DNA of 14,718 bases from NCBI GenBank assembly GCA_002433465.1, contig DJIE01000177.1, positions 1 to 14,718 on the forward strand, given 5' to 3'. The notes beneath the pieces are model-generated. The model was not told where the DNA came from and searched no databases. It saw only the letters and a program-made list of their open reading frames with translations. The translations under genes were made by a program, and so were the position numbers. Positions 1 through 7,512 of this stretch are shown in pieces. The DNA is from Salinisphaera sp. UBA6602. GTDB taxonomy: Bacteria > Pseudomonadota > Gammaproteobacteria > Nevskiales > Salinisphaeraceae. How positions within the stretch are numbered: the stretch's first letter is position 1; each line of letters starts with the position of its first letter.

Positions 1-117
1 CTGGCCCGGGTTGAATGGCTTCTGATATGGATTGGTGCCGGTATCGGCGTGTACTTCCTCGTACTCGCGTTGCTTGGGGTACGCCCGCGCCAGTTCATCA
101 TGCGGGAAACGGGTTAA
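1..117 (+). CDS. murJ: MurJ (MviN) lipid II flippase, 3' end only
   Basis: Frame 1 is open from the window edge to a TAA at 115-117 and encodes the last 38 residues of a protein. The segment has a hydrophobic helix (WLLIWIGAGIGVYFLVLALL) followed by a short basic tail with an RPRQF motif. MurJ proteins end in this way: a last transmembrane helix and a short cytoplasmic tail of the type G-F/V-R-x-R-x-F. MurJ flips lipid II across the inner membrane for peptidoglycan synthesis. The stop lies 2 bases before the ribF start, and murJ directly before ribF is the standard gammaproteobacterial order. The identification rests on this context plus the tail, because the core of the protein is outside the window. 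Confidence 0.82.
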   Translation: MARVEWLLIWIGAGIGVYFLVLALLGVRPRQFIMRETG

Positions 118-119
118 GC

Positions 120-1058
120 ATGCGTATTGTCCGTAACGTTCGCCGCATGAGCGCACTCGACCAGGGCTGCGCGCTCACGATCGGTAATTTCGATGGGTTG
201 CATCGCGGTCATCAGGCGATCGTGCGTCAACTGCGCGAGCGCGCCCAGGCGCTGGGTGTACCGAGCGTGCTGATGAGCTTCGAGCCCATGCCGCGCGAAT
301 TTTTCGCCCCGGAGCGCGCGCCGGCGCGGCTGTCGTCGCCCCGCGAAAAGATGCGTATGGCTCAGGCACTGGGCGTGGATATCTTTGCCTGGGCACGTTT
401 CGATGCCGAGTTTGCCGGCATGTCGCCGCACGCTTTTCTGGAAGACCTGCTCTCGGCGCGCCTGAATGCACACTATCTGTTGGTGGGCGAGGACTTTCGC
501 TTTGGCCAGAAGCGCGCCGGCGATATCGAAACCCTGCGGGCATTCGCCCACGACCGCGAAATGGAGGTGGCACCGCTGCCGGACGTTCAGGTCGACGGTG
601 CGCGCGTCAGCTCCACGCGGGTGCGCGATGCGCTCGCCGCCGGCGACGTGGCCCAGGCCAACCGTCTACTTGGCCACGCCTACTGGGTGAGTGGCCGGGT
701 GGTTCAGGGCGAGCGGCTCGGGCGGACGCTGGGTTTTCCCACAGCCAATATTCGGCTCGCCCGTAAGCCTGCGCCGCGCTATGGGGTCTATGCGGTCTGG
801 GTGTATATGGCCGACGGTGTGCGCCGGGCCGGGGCGGCGAGCTTTGGCATACGTCCGACCGTGAACGGCCGCGAGCCGCTGCTGGAGGTCTTCGTGCTCG
901 ATTTCGAGGGCGATTTATACGGCCAGCGGATTGACGTATCCTTCGAAGCGTTCATTCGTGCCGAAGAGCGCTATGATTCGCTCGACGCCTTGACCGCCCA
1001 GATGCATCGCGATGTCGCCCGCGTGCGGTCGCATCTGCAAGAGCCGGAATCCCCATGA
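120..1058 (+). CDS. ribF: Bifunctional riboflavin kinase / FAD synthetase RibF
   Basis: RibF phosphorylates riboflavin to FMN and adenylylates FMN to FAD in the cytoplasm. The protein is 312 residues, the usual size. The N-terminal nucleotidyltransferase half shows GNFDGLHRGH at 22-31, VGEDFRFG at 122-129 and SSTRVR at 164-169. The C-terminal flavokinase half shows GFPTANI at 205-211 and GIRPTVNG at 243-250. The frame is open upstream to position 15, but that part overlaps murJ in another frame. ATG at 120 gives the typical RibF N-terminus, with the first strand just before GNFDG, and lies 2 bases after the murJ stop. The stop overlaps the lspA start (ATGA, 1055-1058), so the genes are probably translationally coupled. 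No FMN riboswitch is visible upstream. Confidence 0.96.
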   Translation: MRIVRNVRRMSALDQGCALTIGNFDGLHRGHQAIVRQLRERAQALGVPSVLMSFEPMPREFFAPERAPARLSSPREKMRMAQALGVDIFAWARFDAEFAGMSPHAFLEDLLSARLNAHYLLVGEDFRFGQKRAGDIETLRAFAHDREMEVAPLPDVQVDGARVSSTRVRDALAAGDVAQANRLLGHAYWVSGRVVQGERLGRTLGFPTANIRLARKPAPRYGVYAVWVYMADGVRRAGAASFGIRPTVNGREPLLEVFVLDFEGDLYGQRIDVSFEAFIRAEERYDSLDALTAQMHRDVARVRSHLQEPESP

Positions 1059-1564
1059 CGTTATCGACCGACAAGACGCGTACGTCCGACGAGCGCGGCT
1101 TCCAACTACAGAACGTGCACTGGCTGTGGCTATCGGCGGCGGTAATCGCCGTAGACCAGATCACCAAGCAATTGGTGGTGAACAACCTCGAGCTGTTCGA
1201 CCGCATCCCGCTGTTCAGCTGGCTGAACCTCACCCTGATGCACAACACCGGCGCCGCATTCAGCATATTCGCCGGCGCCACACCGTGGTTCTTCGTGGGG
1301 TTGAGCGTCGTCGTGGCGGTCGGCATTCTCGTATGGATGCGCCGCCACCCCCACGGCGAGCGGCTGGTTGCCAGTGCGCTGGCCCTGATCATGGGCGGCG
1401 CGCTCGGTAATGCCATCGACCGCGCAGCGCGAGGCTATGTCGTCGACTTCGTCGATTTTCATATCTACGGCTGGCACTACCCGGCATTCAACGTGGCCGA
1501 TAGCGCGATCGTGCTCGGTGCGATTCTGATGGGTATCGATATGCTGCGTCCCCGGCGGCATTAG
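1055..1564 (+). CDS. lspA: Lipoprotein signal peptidase II LspA
   Basis: LspA is the inner-membrane aspartyl protease that removes the signal peptide of diacylglyceryl-modified prolipoproteins. The product is 169 residues, a normal length, with four hydrophobic segments. Family motifs are present: VDQITK at 33-38, HNTGAAF at 63-69, GGALGNAIDR at 114-123, VVDFVD at 129-134 and FNVADSAI at 145-152. The catalytic aspartates are D122 (GNAIDR) and D149 (FNVAD). About 22 mostly polar residues precede the first helix, slightly more than in many homologues. ATG at 1055 overlaps the ribF stop by four bases. In most gammaproteobacteria ileS lies between ribF and lspA and fkpB-ispH follows; neither is here. 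One client in this window is the lipobox-containing amidase at 8941-10713. Confidence 0.96.
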   Translation: MTLSTDKTRTSDERGFQLQNVHWLWLSAAVIAVDQITKQLVVNNLELFDRIPLFSWLNLTLMHNTGAAFSIFAGATPWFFVGLSVVVAVGILVWMRRHPHGERLVASALALIMGGALGNAIDRAARGYVVDFVDFHIYGWHYPAFNVADSAIVLGAILMGIDMLRPRRH

Positions 1565-1581
1565 AAGATCGCCAGGCATAC

Positions 1582-1604
1582 GCCGCGCTGGCAGCCAGCG
1601 CGGC
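1582..1604 (+). terminator. GC-rich stem-loop after lspA, possible terminator without a U tract
   Basis: A perfect 10-bp stem (GCCGCGCTGG / CCAGCGCGGC) with a 3-base loop begins 18 bases after the lspA stop. Its place suggests transcription termination or mRNA 3'-end protection for murJ-ribF-lspA. No run of T follows on either strand, so it is not a classical intrinsic terminator. Confidence 0.4.
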
Positions 1605-1738
1605 AGTCCGATAATTCCCGTCTTGCAGTGAGCCATGCCGACTTCGACAGCCGGTCGACAAGAGCGTTTGCTCGCTGGAAATCGTGGGCTCGGACGACGC
1701 TTGTGGCAGGCAAGCGTCGACCGCCGGGGCGCGTGGTC

Positions 1739-1859
1739 GCCTAACCATTGGGGCTGGGTGTTGTGTTTGCCTAAAGCCCCGACCGGTCGGTAGAAGTTAA
1801 TGGCAACGGGCTAGGACTTCTTACAGGTCCCCCGCCTCACGACCGTTTGCTTGTTAGGC
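1739..1859. repeat. 7-bp inverted repeat 121 bp end to end, resembling attC outer (R) boxes
   Basis: GCCTAAC at 1739-1745 and GTTAGGC at 1853-1859 are exact reverse complements and fit the integron attC R-box consensus (RYYYAAC ... GTTRRRY). The outer length of 121 bp is within the attC range. The bases just inside the two boxes are not complementary, so the expected L boxes are missing. I list it as a repeat, not as an attC site. Confidence 0.3.
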
Positions 1860-1980
1860 AAGCCGCAGCCGCGCCCCGCTGCACTTGGGCCTGATTGCTA
1901 TCCCAGACTGCCTTGACCGCTCGCTGACGATGAACGATATCGTGCTGCTATAGCTTTGCGACAGGCGTCTGACTTCCCAT

Positions 1981-2394
1981 TTACCAGCATTGTTGGCTGA
2001 TCGCAGCGCCAACAGCGGCACCGTTCGCGGTTTTTTGCCCACGCTGGTTGATAGTCAGAGTTGTGCAGTCGTCGTTGGTTTGATCGTTCTGCGCGTTGGC
2101 GGATATCTGAAAGCCGTTCGCGTCGGCGCTGTCGATGTTGAGCGTATAAGCCTCATTCTCTGTTTCCGCGGCCATGCCGAGATCGGCGAGGTTCTGGGTA
2201 TAGGTGTACTGGGTGGTGTAGAGGCGCTCCTGGCGATTCGCGGCTTGCAAGAGCGCGCTTTGCGCATCCGCCCGTCGCGACTTGCGCACCTGGTCGAGAT
2301 AAGAGGGGTAGGCGATCGCGGCCAGAATGCCGACGATCGCCACCGTGATCATGAGCTCGATAAGCGTGAAGCCGTATGTTTTGCGTTGTCGCAT
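1981..2394 (-). CDS. pilE: Minor type IV pilin PilE
   Basis: This is a 137-residue type IV prepilin. A basic 8-residue leader (MRQRKTYG) ends at the PilD cleavage site G8/F9, followed by [20 protein letters not shown] with Glu at mature position 5, then a typical pilin alpha-1 helix. C110 and C136 could form the C-terminal D-region disulfide. As the last gene of the operon after pilY1, in the order known from Pseudomonas, it is PilE, which helps bridge the minor pilin tip complex to the major pilin. It starts 14 bases after the pilY1 stop. A major pilin is unlikely, because it would usually be a separate, strongly expressed gene. The stop faces the gap after lspA. Confidence 0.9.
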   Translation of the reverse strand: MRQRKTYGFTLIELMITVAIVGILAAIAYPSYLDQVRKSRRADAQSALLQAANRQERLYTTQYTYTQNLADLGMAAETENEAYTLNIDSADANGFQISANAQNDQTNDDCTTLTINQRGQKTANGAAVGAAISQQCW

Positions 2395-2408
2395 GGTCTA
2401 TCGCCTAT

Positions 2409-5400
2409 CTATCGCCTGATCTCGCGCCAGCTGACGCGCTGGTTGGTGTTCTGGCCGGCATCCAGCAGCCAGGCGATATTGCCTCCGTCGCTGGTGTTGG
2501 AATTCACCTGCACAGTCCCGTCGTCGTTGAAGCTTAGCCCTAGGCCACCGACGGGCGACGACGTGCCGAGCACGATGCCGGAAGGGGCGACCTTATCGTT
2601 ATCCCCGCCGATCAGATCGGCGCTATCGTGCTTTCGGTTTCCGTCCAGATCGAATATGGGACGTTCTGTCCGTCCGCCCGTATCGGCCCGCACGGCCATG
2701 ATCGCGCCGGTCGCTTCCAAAGTGCACGTCTGCTCCGGCGGGACCAGGGTAGTGAACACTACCAGATCACCTACAAGCGTTGGCGTGTTGATCAGCAGCT
2801 CCCCGCTGCCGGAAGGCATGTCCATAAACCAGCCGCGCTGGCCGTCGCCGCCGCTGCTGCCGGTGTCGTAGCTGACCGGGTTATCGCTGACGACACGGTA
2901 GGTCGTGTCGCCGGATTTGACGTTTGTCACCGTCTGCTGCTGAAGGTTGGCGCGCGTGAAGTTGGCGGATGGGCTCGGCTTCTTTGCAGCGCTGCTTTCA
3001 CGGTAGCTGAATACGTCGGCGTCCCAAACACCGTAGAAGGTGTTGTTTGCGTCGGCGTTGAACAGGGCGTCGGTTTTCTCCAGGTACTTGCCGGTGCCGA
3101 AGTACACCATCACGCCATAACCGGGGCCGTAGGGATGGACGCCGACCTGGGGTGCCATGGTGATGGGTTGTACGCTGCCGCCGGGGCCTCTGGCCGTGAA
3201 CAGCTTTTTCACGGACCAATCGGAGGTGGATTTGGACGTCAGATCGAACCGCCACATGTTGCCGTACAGATCGCCCGCGTAGACGTAGTCGATAATGAAA
3301 TCGTTATCGACATCGATCGGCGTGACCTCGCTCAGACCGTTCGGGTAGGCACTGGCCGCCGGCGCGGAATTTGTATCGATGGCGCTACGAATCGGTTCGC
3401 CATCGGCCATCCGTACGATATGCAGGGATGCGCTGCGGCCAGCGCTGTTGTAGCCGTTGCCGAACAGCGCGGCCCAGTCGCCGTTATGAAGACGCGAGAT
3501 GGAGGGCTTGCCGTAGGTCTGGCCGAGTGCGCCGGACGCGGTGTACTCCCACAGAACCGTGCTTGAGGCGTTGGCTTCGCTGAAGTTGTCCGGATCGGTG
3601 ATGTCTAGCGCATAAACCGCGTTGCCGCCGTTGTTCATGCCGCCGACGAGCACCGAGTGCCACTTGCCGCCGAAAAACGCGTCGCCGGTCGCAGGGGAAC
3701 CGTCGACATAGTAGCGGTGCGTATAGTCCGGCTGGGTCAGCGCACCCACGTCGTCGAGCAGGGTGCCCGGCACATACGCCAGACGCTCCACGCCGCCGTC
3801 CACGCCGCTGCTTGCCTCGAATCCGTGCAGCATGCCGTCGTTGGCACCCACATAAACCATGGGTGTGCGATTGGCTTGTTGCTGGGCGAAGCCGTTGCCG
3901 CCCGGCTTGCTGTACGCGCTCCCGTTTTCAGGAAAACGGGCCGCGTTTCCTTCCAGGTGTTTGTCCTTCCAAACGGTCGGGTAGCGGACGAACTTCGGTT
4001 CGGCGACATAGGCCGGGGTGGATTGGACGATATCGCCCAGAACGTGGTCGCCGCGATTGCGAAACGGCCCGCCCTCGCTTCTTTCCTGAGTTCGGTCGCC
4101 GCGCAGATAGTTGATCTTGTCGGCGTTCAGATTGAGCGTGGCGTACAAGGATTCGAGTACGCTGGGACGAAATGCCTTGCCGGTGTATTTACCGCCGTTT
4201 GCGGTCGCGGTCAGTACGACGCGATTGCCGGGGCTGGGCATTTTTTCCGATGCCTTCCATACCGGCGTTTGTGCGACACCGCTGTTGGAAAGCCGGAACG
4301 CCCTGAGATCGCCTGACCAGTCGCTGCCCGAGTACGTGGCCTGAAAAGCCAGGCTCTCGGACGAAAGGCTGCGCGAATTAAGCGCAACGCCGCTGAACGA
4401 GCCGTCCTGGTTGAGAATTTCGTCCAGGGCGCCGGTAAAGGCGCTTGCGACCTCCACCGGCGTGCGCGCGTTGAGCAGCTTGCCGCGCGAATTGATGGTG
4501 GCGTGCCAAAGGTCGTCGATCTGCTCGCTGCCGAAGTTGTTCAGGCTGGGCAGGTCGGACCAGTTAGGCTTGTTGTCCCGATAAATCCGTTCGTCGGTGT
4601 AGTCCTGGCTGGGGTCGAACAGAACGCCGCGCTGGCCGAGGGTCACGCCGAGCGTGACCATATGCAGGTCGGTTTCGCAATCAAGCCAGGGGTCCGGACG
4701 GGCATCGCCACAACCGGCGGGCACCCGGAGTTGGTTGCGCTCAAAGCTGCCCACGCGGCCAAGGTTTTCGTAGTACTGCATCGCAACGTCGGCGATCGAG
4801 TTCGACTCATTGTCGCCAAAGGGCGCGCCGTAGCGGGCATTGGCACGACTGTTGAGGTCGGCATTGTCGACGCCGCTAACCGAAGAGTTGTTGTAACCGT
4901 CGGTGAACAGAATGGCGAAATTGCGCTGACAAGCGGATTGAATGATGTTCGAGTTGTTGCGCAGCTGTTCGCCCAGGTACTTCAACGCCGGCCGGTTCGG
5001 CGTACCGCGGGCCTGTGAAAAATCGGTATTGAAGATCTGGCTGTAGAAATCCGCGCGGCCATCCGGCTGAGAGCTGTTTTCGATACCCAGATTGCGCATG
5101 ACCAGGTTGGCCGAGCTGTTCTGGTTGGCCTGGTTGATTGTGCAGGCACCGACATGCACGCCGCTGATCTCGTCGAACGCAGCGACTACGCCGGCTCGGG
5201 TTGCCAGATGACGCTTGCGGTAATAGGTATACCAGTTGGCGAAATTCTGGATGGCCTTGTTATAGGCCGCGGTGCTGACGAAATTGCCGGGTTTGATCTC
5301 GTAGCCTACAAGGGTCTTGTCGCCGTTGGGGGCATGGCCGACGCGGGTGGGCGAGCCGGATTTCCAGCCGAAAGAAGCAGGCAGAGGCGTGTTAGAAGGC

Positions 5401-6122
5401 AGGTAGAACGTCGCGGGAAAGTAGGAGATCGGGACAAGCTGGTTGTTGTTGAATGTCGCCGTGCTCGAGCTGGTCTTCCATTCGTAGCCGTATTCACGAC
5501 AACTGAACAGGCCAAAACGCACGCAGACAACGTCCGCATATCGGACGTTGCCGAACGGGGTGTTGTTGAATACGGCGAAGGTATAGCCGTCGTCCGTGCG
5601 CTCCAACACCTGGGTCAGGTTGAGCCTGTGGCTGCCGGTGACGGGATCGGCCGGTGCGTTCGTGGGGCTACTATTCGGCTTGCCAAGCCACGGATCGTAA
5701 GTAGGCACCGACGGGTCAAAATAGGCGCTGTTGTAAGCCGGGGAGCGCGCGAACGCGAAGGCCGGAATGGGCGGCGCCGCGTAGTAGTTCGAATAGATAC
5801 GACGGTCGCGATCGGAGCCGTTATAACCGTTCGGGAAAAGATAGGCGTAGGCGTTGTTGCTGCTCTGGACGAAGCCGCTGCCGGTCCAGGTCGAACTGCG
5901 GTTGCCATCCCAGTACAGCAGGCCGCTGTCAGTGGGAAACAGCGTTTCGAAATCCATCGAGCCCGAGTCGTCGACCGCGACCAGGATATTGGGGGGCACA
6001 TTCACGCCGGACAGCAGTGGGCGATCCGCCAGATCGAGGTTCTGTGCAAACACGGTGCTCGTGCTGAGCGCGAATGCGATCGAGAAGAGGCCCAGGCAAA
6101 GGATGCGAGATTTGGTAAGCAT
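2409..6122 (-). CDS. pilY1: PilY1, type IV pilus tip adhesin / assembly priming factor
   Basis: The product is 1237 residues. An N-terminal Sec signal peptide (about 1-26, ending STVFA) is followed by a von Willebrand A-like region with a MIDAS-type DDSGSM at 51-56 and the strand FAILFTDGYN at 402-411. The C-terminal half is the PilC/PilY1 beta-propeller: LGDIVQSTPAYV at 695-706, VYVGANDGMLHGF at 756-768, a calcium loop DVDNDFIID at 937-945 followed by YAGDLYGNMWRFDL, and a second Asp-rich loop DLDGNRKHD at 1158-1166. RGD occurs at 674-676 and 690-692. PilY1 works with the minor pilins in pilus assembly, retraction control, adhesion and surface sensing. The frame extends six codons to a TTG at 6140, but ATG at 6122 is better: a GAGG ribosome site lies 7 bases upstream and the signal peptide begins directly. 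It starts 14 bases after pilX. Confidence 0.94.
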   Translation of the reverse strand: MLTKSRILCLGLFSIAFALSTSTVFAQNLDLADRPLLSGVNVPPNILVAVDDSGSMDFETLFPTDSGLLYWDGNRSSTWTGSGFVQSSNNAYAYLFPNGYNGSDRDRRIYSNYYAAPPIPAFAFARSPAYNSAYFDPSVPTYDPWLGKPNSSPTNAPADPVTGSHRLNLTQVLERTDDGYTFAVFNNTPFGNVRYADVVCVRFGLFSCREYGYEWKTSSSTATFNNNQLVPISYFPATFYLPSNTPLPASFGWKSGSPTRVGHAPNGDKTLVGYEIKPGNFVSTAAYNKAIQNFANWYTYYRKRHLATRAGVVAAFDEISGVHVGACTINQANQNSSANLVMRNLGIENSSQPDGRADFYSQIFNTDFSQARGTPNRPALKYLGEQLRNNSNIIQSACQRNFAILFTDGYNNSSVSGVDNADLNSRANARYGAPFGDNESNSIADVAMQYYENLGRVGSFERNQLRVPAGCGDARPDPWLDCETDLHMVTLGVTLGQRGVLFDPSQDYTDERIYRDNKPNWSDLPSLNNFGSEQIDDLWHATINSRGKLLNARTPVEVASAFTGALDEILNQDGSFSGVALNSRSLSSESLAFQATYSGSDWSGDLRAFRLSNSGVAQTPVWKASEKMPSPGNRVVLTATANGGKYTGKAFRPSVLESLYATLNLNADKINYLRGDRTQERSEGGPFRNRGDHVLGDIVQSTPAYVAEPKFVRYPTVWKDKHLEGNAARFPENGSAYSKPGGNGFAQQQANRTPMVYVGANDGMLHGFEASSGVDGGVERLAYVPGTLLDDVGALTQPDYTHRYYVDGSPATGDAFFGGKWHSVLVGGMNNGGNAVYALDITDPDNFSEANASSTVLWEYTASGALGQTYGKPSISRLHNGDWAALFGNGYNSAGRSASLHIVRMADGEPIRSAIDTNSAPAASAYPNGLSEVTPIDVDNDFIIDYVYAGDLYGNMWRFDLTSKSTSDWSVKKLFTARGPGGSVQPITMAPQVGVHPYGPGYGVMVYFGTGKYLEKTDALFNADANNTFYGVWDADVFSYRESSAAKKPSPSANFTRANLQQQTVTNVKSGDTTYRVVSDNPVSYDTGSSGGDGQRGWFMDMPSGSGELLINTPTLVGDLVVFTTLVPPEQTCTLEATGAIMAVRADTGGRTERPIFDLDGNRKHDSADLIGGDNDKVAPSGIVLGTSSPVGGLGLSFNDDGTVQVNSNTSDGGNIAWLLDAGQNTNQRVSWREIRR

Positions 6123-6136
6123 GAGATCGCCTCGAC

Positions 6137-6754
6137 TCAACGGGGGGTTCGTTCGTAGATGCTCTGGGTAACAGCGATGGCGGCCGGATTGGCGCCGCGC
6201 GCGAATGCCGTGATGCGGTAGCGAATCGAGCCGTCCCCATCAGCCCCCGCACATCGCTCGGGGTTCACGCTGTTTTCGCAGTCCTCGACGTCTTCGATGA
6301 CGTAGCGCACCGTCGGCGCCGGTGTGGAACTGCCGCCCGCTGCGGCAGGCGGAGAATAGGTCTGGATCGCAGCAGAACCCGAATCCCATATCGCCGGGTC
6401 GAAGTAATCCGCCCCGCTGTTGCCATCGAATACGCGCGCCTGACAGACCACGAGCGTGTTCGGATTATTCGCGCTGTCGTTATTGCCGCTGTTGGCATCG
6501 AAAGAGCAGGCGCGCGTCTGCAGGTCGGGCGTCACTGCGGGCGACAGCCGGAGTTCGGCGGCGCGTAGGGCCGCATCCGCCGCCTGACGGGCCTGCGATT
6601 TTTCGCGCAGGTTGGAGGCCATGCGCTCCTGCAACGTCGAAGAGCTGATCGCCGAAACGGCGAGCAGGGTAATGACCACTAGAAAGATCAGGCTCGTCAC
6701 GAGCACGAAGCCGTTTTCGGTGCGGGGTTTCGGTAGCTTGATCGTATGTTTCAT
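6137..6754 (-). CDS. pilX: Minor pilin PilX
   Basis: The protein has 205 residues and the PilX N-terminal signature: a prepilin-type site at G15/F16, a hydrophobic helix (FVLVTSLIFLVVITLLAVSA), then STLQERMASNLREKSQARQAADAAL at 39-63, which matches the family pattern of a TLQE(K/R)MA-N-R block followed by QAA-AAL. Mature position 5 is Thr (T20), not the Glu found in most pilins. Loss of Glu5 is known for GspK, the tip pseudopilin of type II secretion, and fits a place at or near the pilus tip. Cys at 83, 104, 159 and 168 may form disulfides. The C-terminal YRITAFARG (179-187) is also family-like. The start overlaps the pilW stop (ATGA, 6751-6754), indicating translational coupling. Confidence 0.9.
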   Translation of the reverse strand: MKHTIKLPKPRTENGFVLVTSLIFLVVITLLAVSAISSSTLQERMASNLREKSQARQAADAALRAAELRLSPAVTPDLQTRACSFDANSGNNDSANNPNTLVVCQARVFDGNSGADYFDPAIWDSGSAAIQTYSPPAAAGGSSTPAPTVRYVIEDVEDCENSVNPERCAGADGDGSIRYRITAFARGANPAAIAVTQSIYERTPR

Positions 6755-7512
6755 GGGATCGCGTTGCGTAGAGCGACGACCTGGTCGACCAGCTGGTATG
6801 CGTGACGGTTGGTCGCGCTGAAATTGTTGCCGTAGGCGAAAGCGAAGTTGTGACTCGTCGCGGTGGGCGTGATGTTGTCCTCGCTTTCCAGCAACAGCTG
6901 CAGACGAACGCTCACCACGTTGTCGGCATTGGCGCCGCCCACCGAGTTGGCGTAGGTATTGACCGAACCATCCCGGTCGGTATCTATGCCATAGGTCACC
7001 TTGAATCGGGCCACGTTCTCTACGATCGGCTGCGGCACCGAGCCGGACGAACGATCACGGCACAGAAGGCTGTTCTGGTCGTTCACGTACAGCTCCAGGT
7101 CGGCCATCCTCAGGTTGCTGAGTGGCAATTCGGCCACGCCCGCGTCCGGACCGTTACAGCCGTCGTGGCTGGAGCCCGCCTGGAAGCGCAGACGCAGCGA
7201 GTCATTCCCGTCCGCGCCGCCGCTGGTAGAGCTTACGAATGCAAGGTTGGCGAATGGTGAACTGGCGCGGAACAGGTCGCGGGTGTCGATCTCCACGCGA
7301 TAACCGGCGTGTGCCACCACGTTTTCGATCACAAACGACGCCAGCCGAGCGTTTTCCTGCAGGCCGGCCATATCGCGCTGAAAGCTGAAGCTGTTGCGGT
7401 TGCTTAAAAGAATCTGCAGCACGCCGGCGAGCAGCACGAGCGAGACGACGAGGGCCACCATCAGCTCGACCAGGCTGAAGCCCGCGCTGCGGTTGGGTTG
7501 CAAGGGCTTCAT
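6751..7512 (-). CDS. pilW: Minor pilin PilW
   Basis: The protein has 253 residues from ATG at 7512. An 11-residue leader (MKPLQPNRSAG) ends at the G/F cleavage site, followed by FSLVELMVALVVSLVLLAGV with Glu at mature position 5. The segment FSFQRDMAGLQENARLASF (42-60) is typical of PilW. Residues 178-186 (DTDRDGSVN) form an EF-hand-like DxDxDG loop, so calcium binding is possible. C119 and C151 are the only cysteines. The frame is open a further 33 codons upstream, but those lie inside pilV. ATG at 7512 forms an ATGA overlap with the pilV stop, and the downstream gene pilX overlaps in the same way. PilW belongs to the pilus-priming minor pilin complex with FimU, PilV, PilX and PilY1. Confidence 0.92.
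   Translation of the reverse strand: MKPLQPNRSAGFSLVELMVALVVSLVLLAGVLQILLSNRNSFSFQRDMAGLQENARLASFVIENVVAHAGYRVEIDTRDLFRASSPFANLAFVSSTSGGADGNDSLRLRFQAGSSHDGCNGPDAGVAELPLSNLRMADLELYVNDQNSLLCRDRSSGSVPQPIVENVARFKVTYGIDTDRDGSVNTYANSVGGANADNVVSVRLQLLLESEDNITPTATSHNFAFAYGNNFSATNRHAYQLVDQVVALRNAIP

Larger units (their letters stand above)
1565..1980. other. Convergent intergenic gap between lspA and pilE, dyad-rich, no recognised gene
   Basis: This 416-base stretch separates lspA (+) from pilE (-). In P. aeruginosa fkpB and ispH occupy the equivalent place. I checked the gap for remnants of those genes and saw none. The only reading frames are short and resemble no family. It holds a GC-rich stem-loop just after lspA (1582-1604), a 12-bp palindrome (1779-1790), a 6-bp pair AGAAGT/ACTTCT (1792-1797 and 1816-1821), and a 7-bp inverted repeat GCCTAAC/GTTAGGC (1739-1745 and 1853-1859). 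No T-rich intrinsic terminator was found for either converging operon. Confidence 0.7.

Noticed and set aside
15..119. Upstream extension of ribF
   Set aside because: It overlaps the murJ 3' end in another frame; the ATG at 120 gives the standard RibF N-terminus.
1..119. FMN riboswitch before ribF
   Set aside because: The upstream bases are murJ coding sequence and show no RFN-element motif.
1635..1793. 52-codon plus-strand frame in the lspA-pilE gap
   Set aside because: It has no convincing ribosome site, an Arg/Gly/Trp-rich random composition and no resemblance to fkpB, ispH or any known family.
2628..6158. Long plus-strand frames opposite pilY1 (2628-3566, 3657-4316, 5154-6158)
   Set aside because: All mirror the codon pattern of pilY1 and show no domain or ribosome site.
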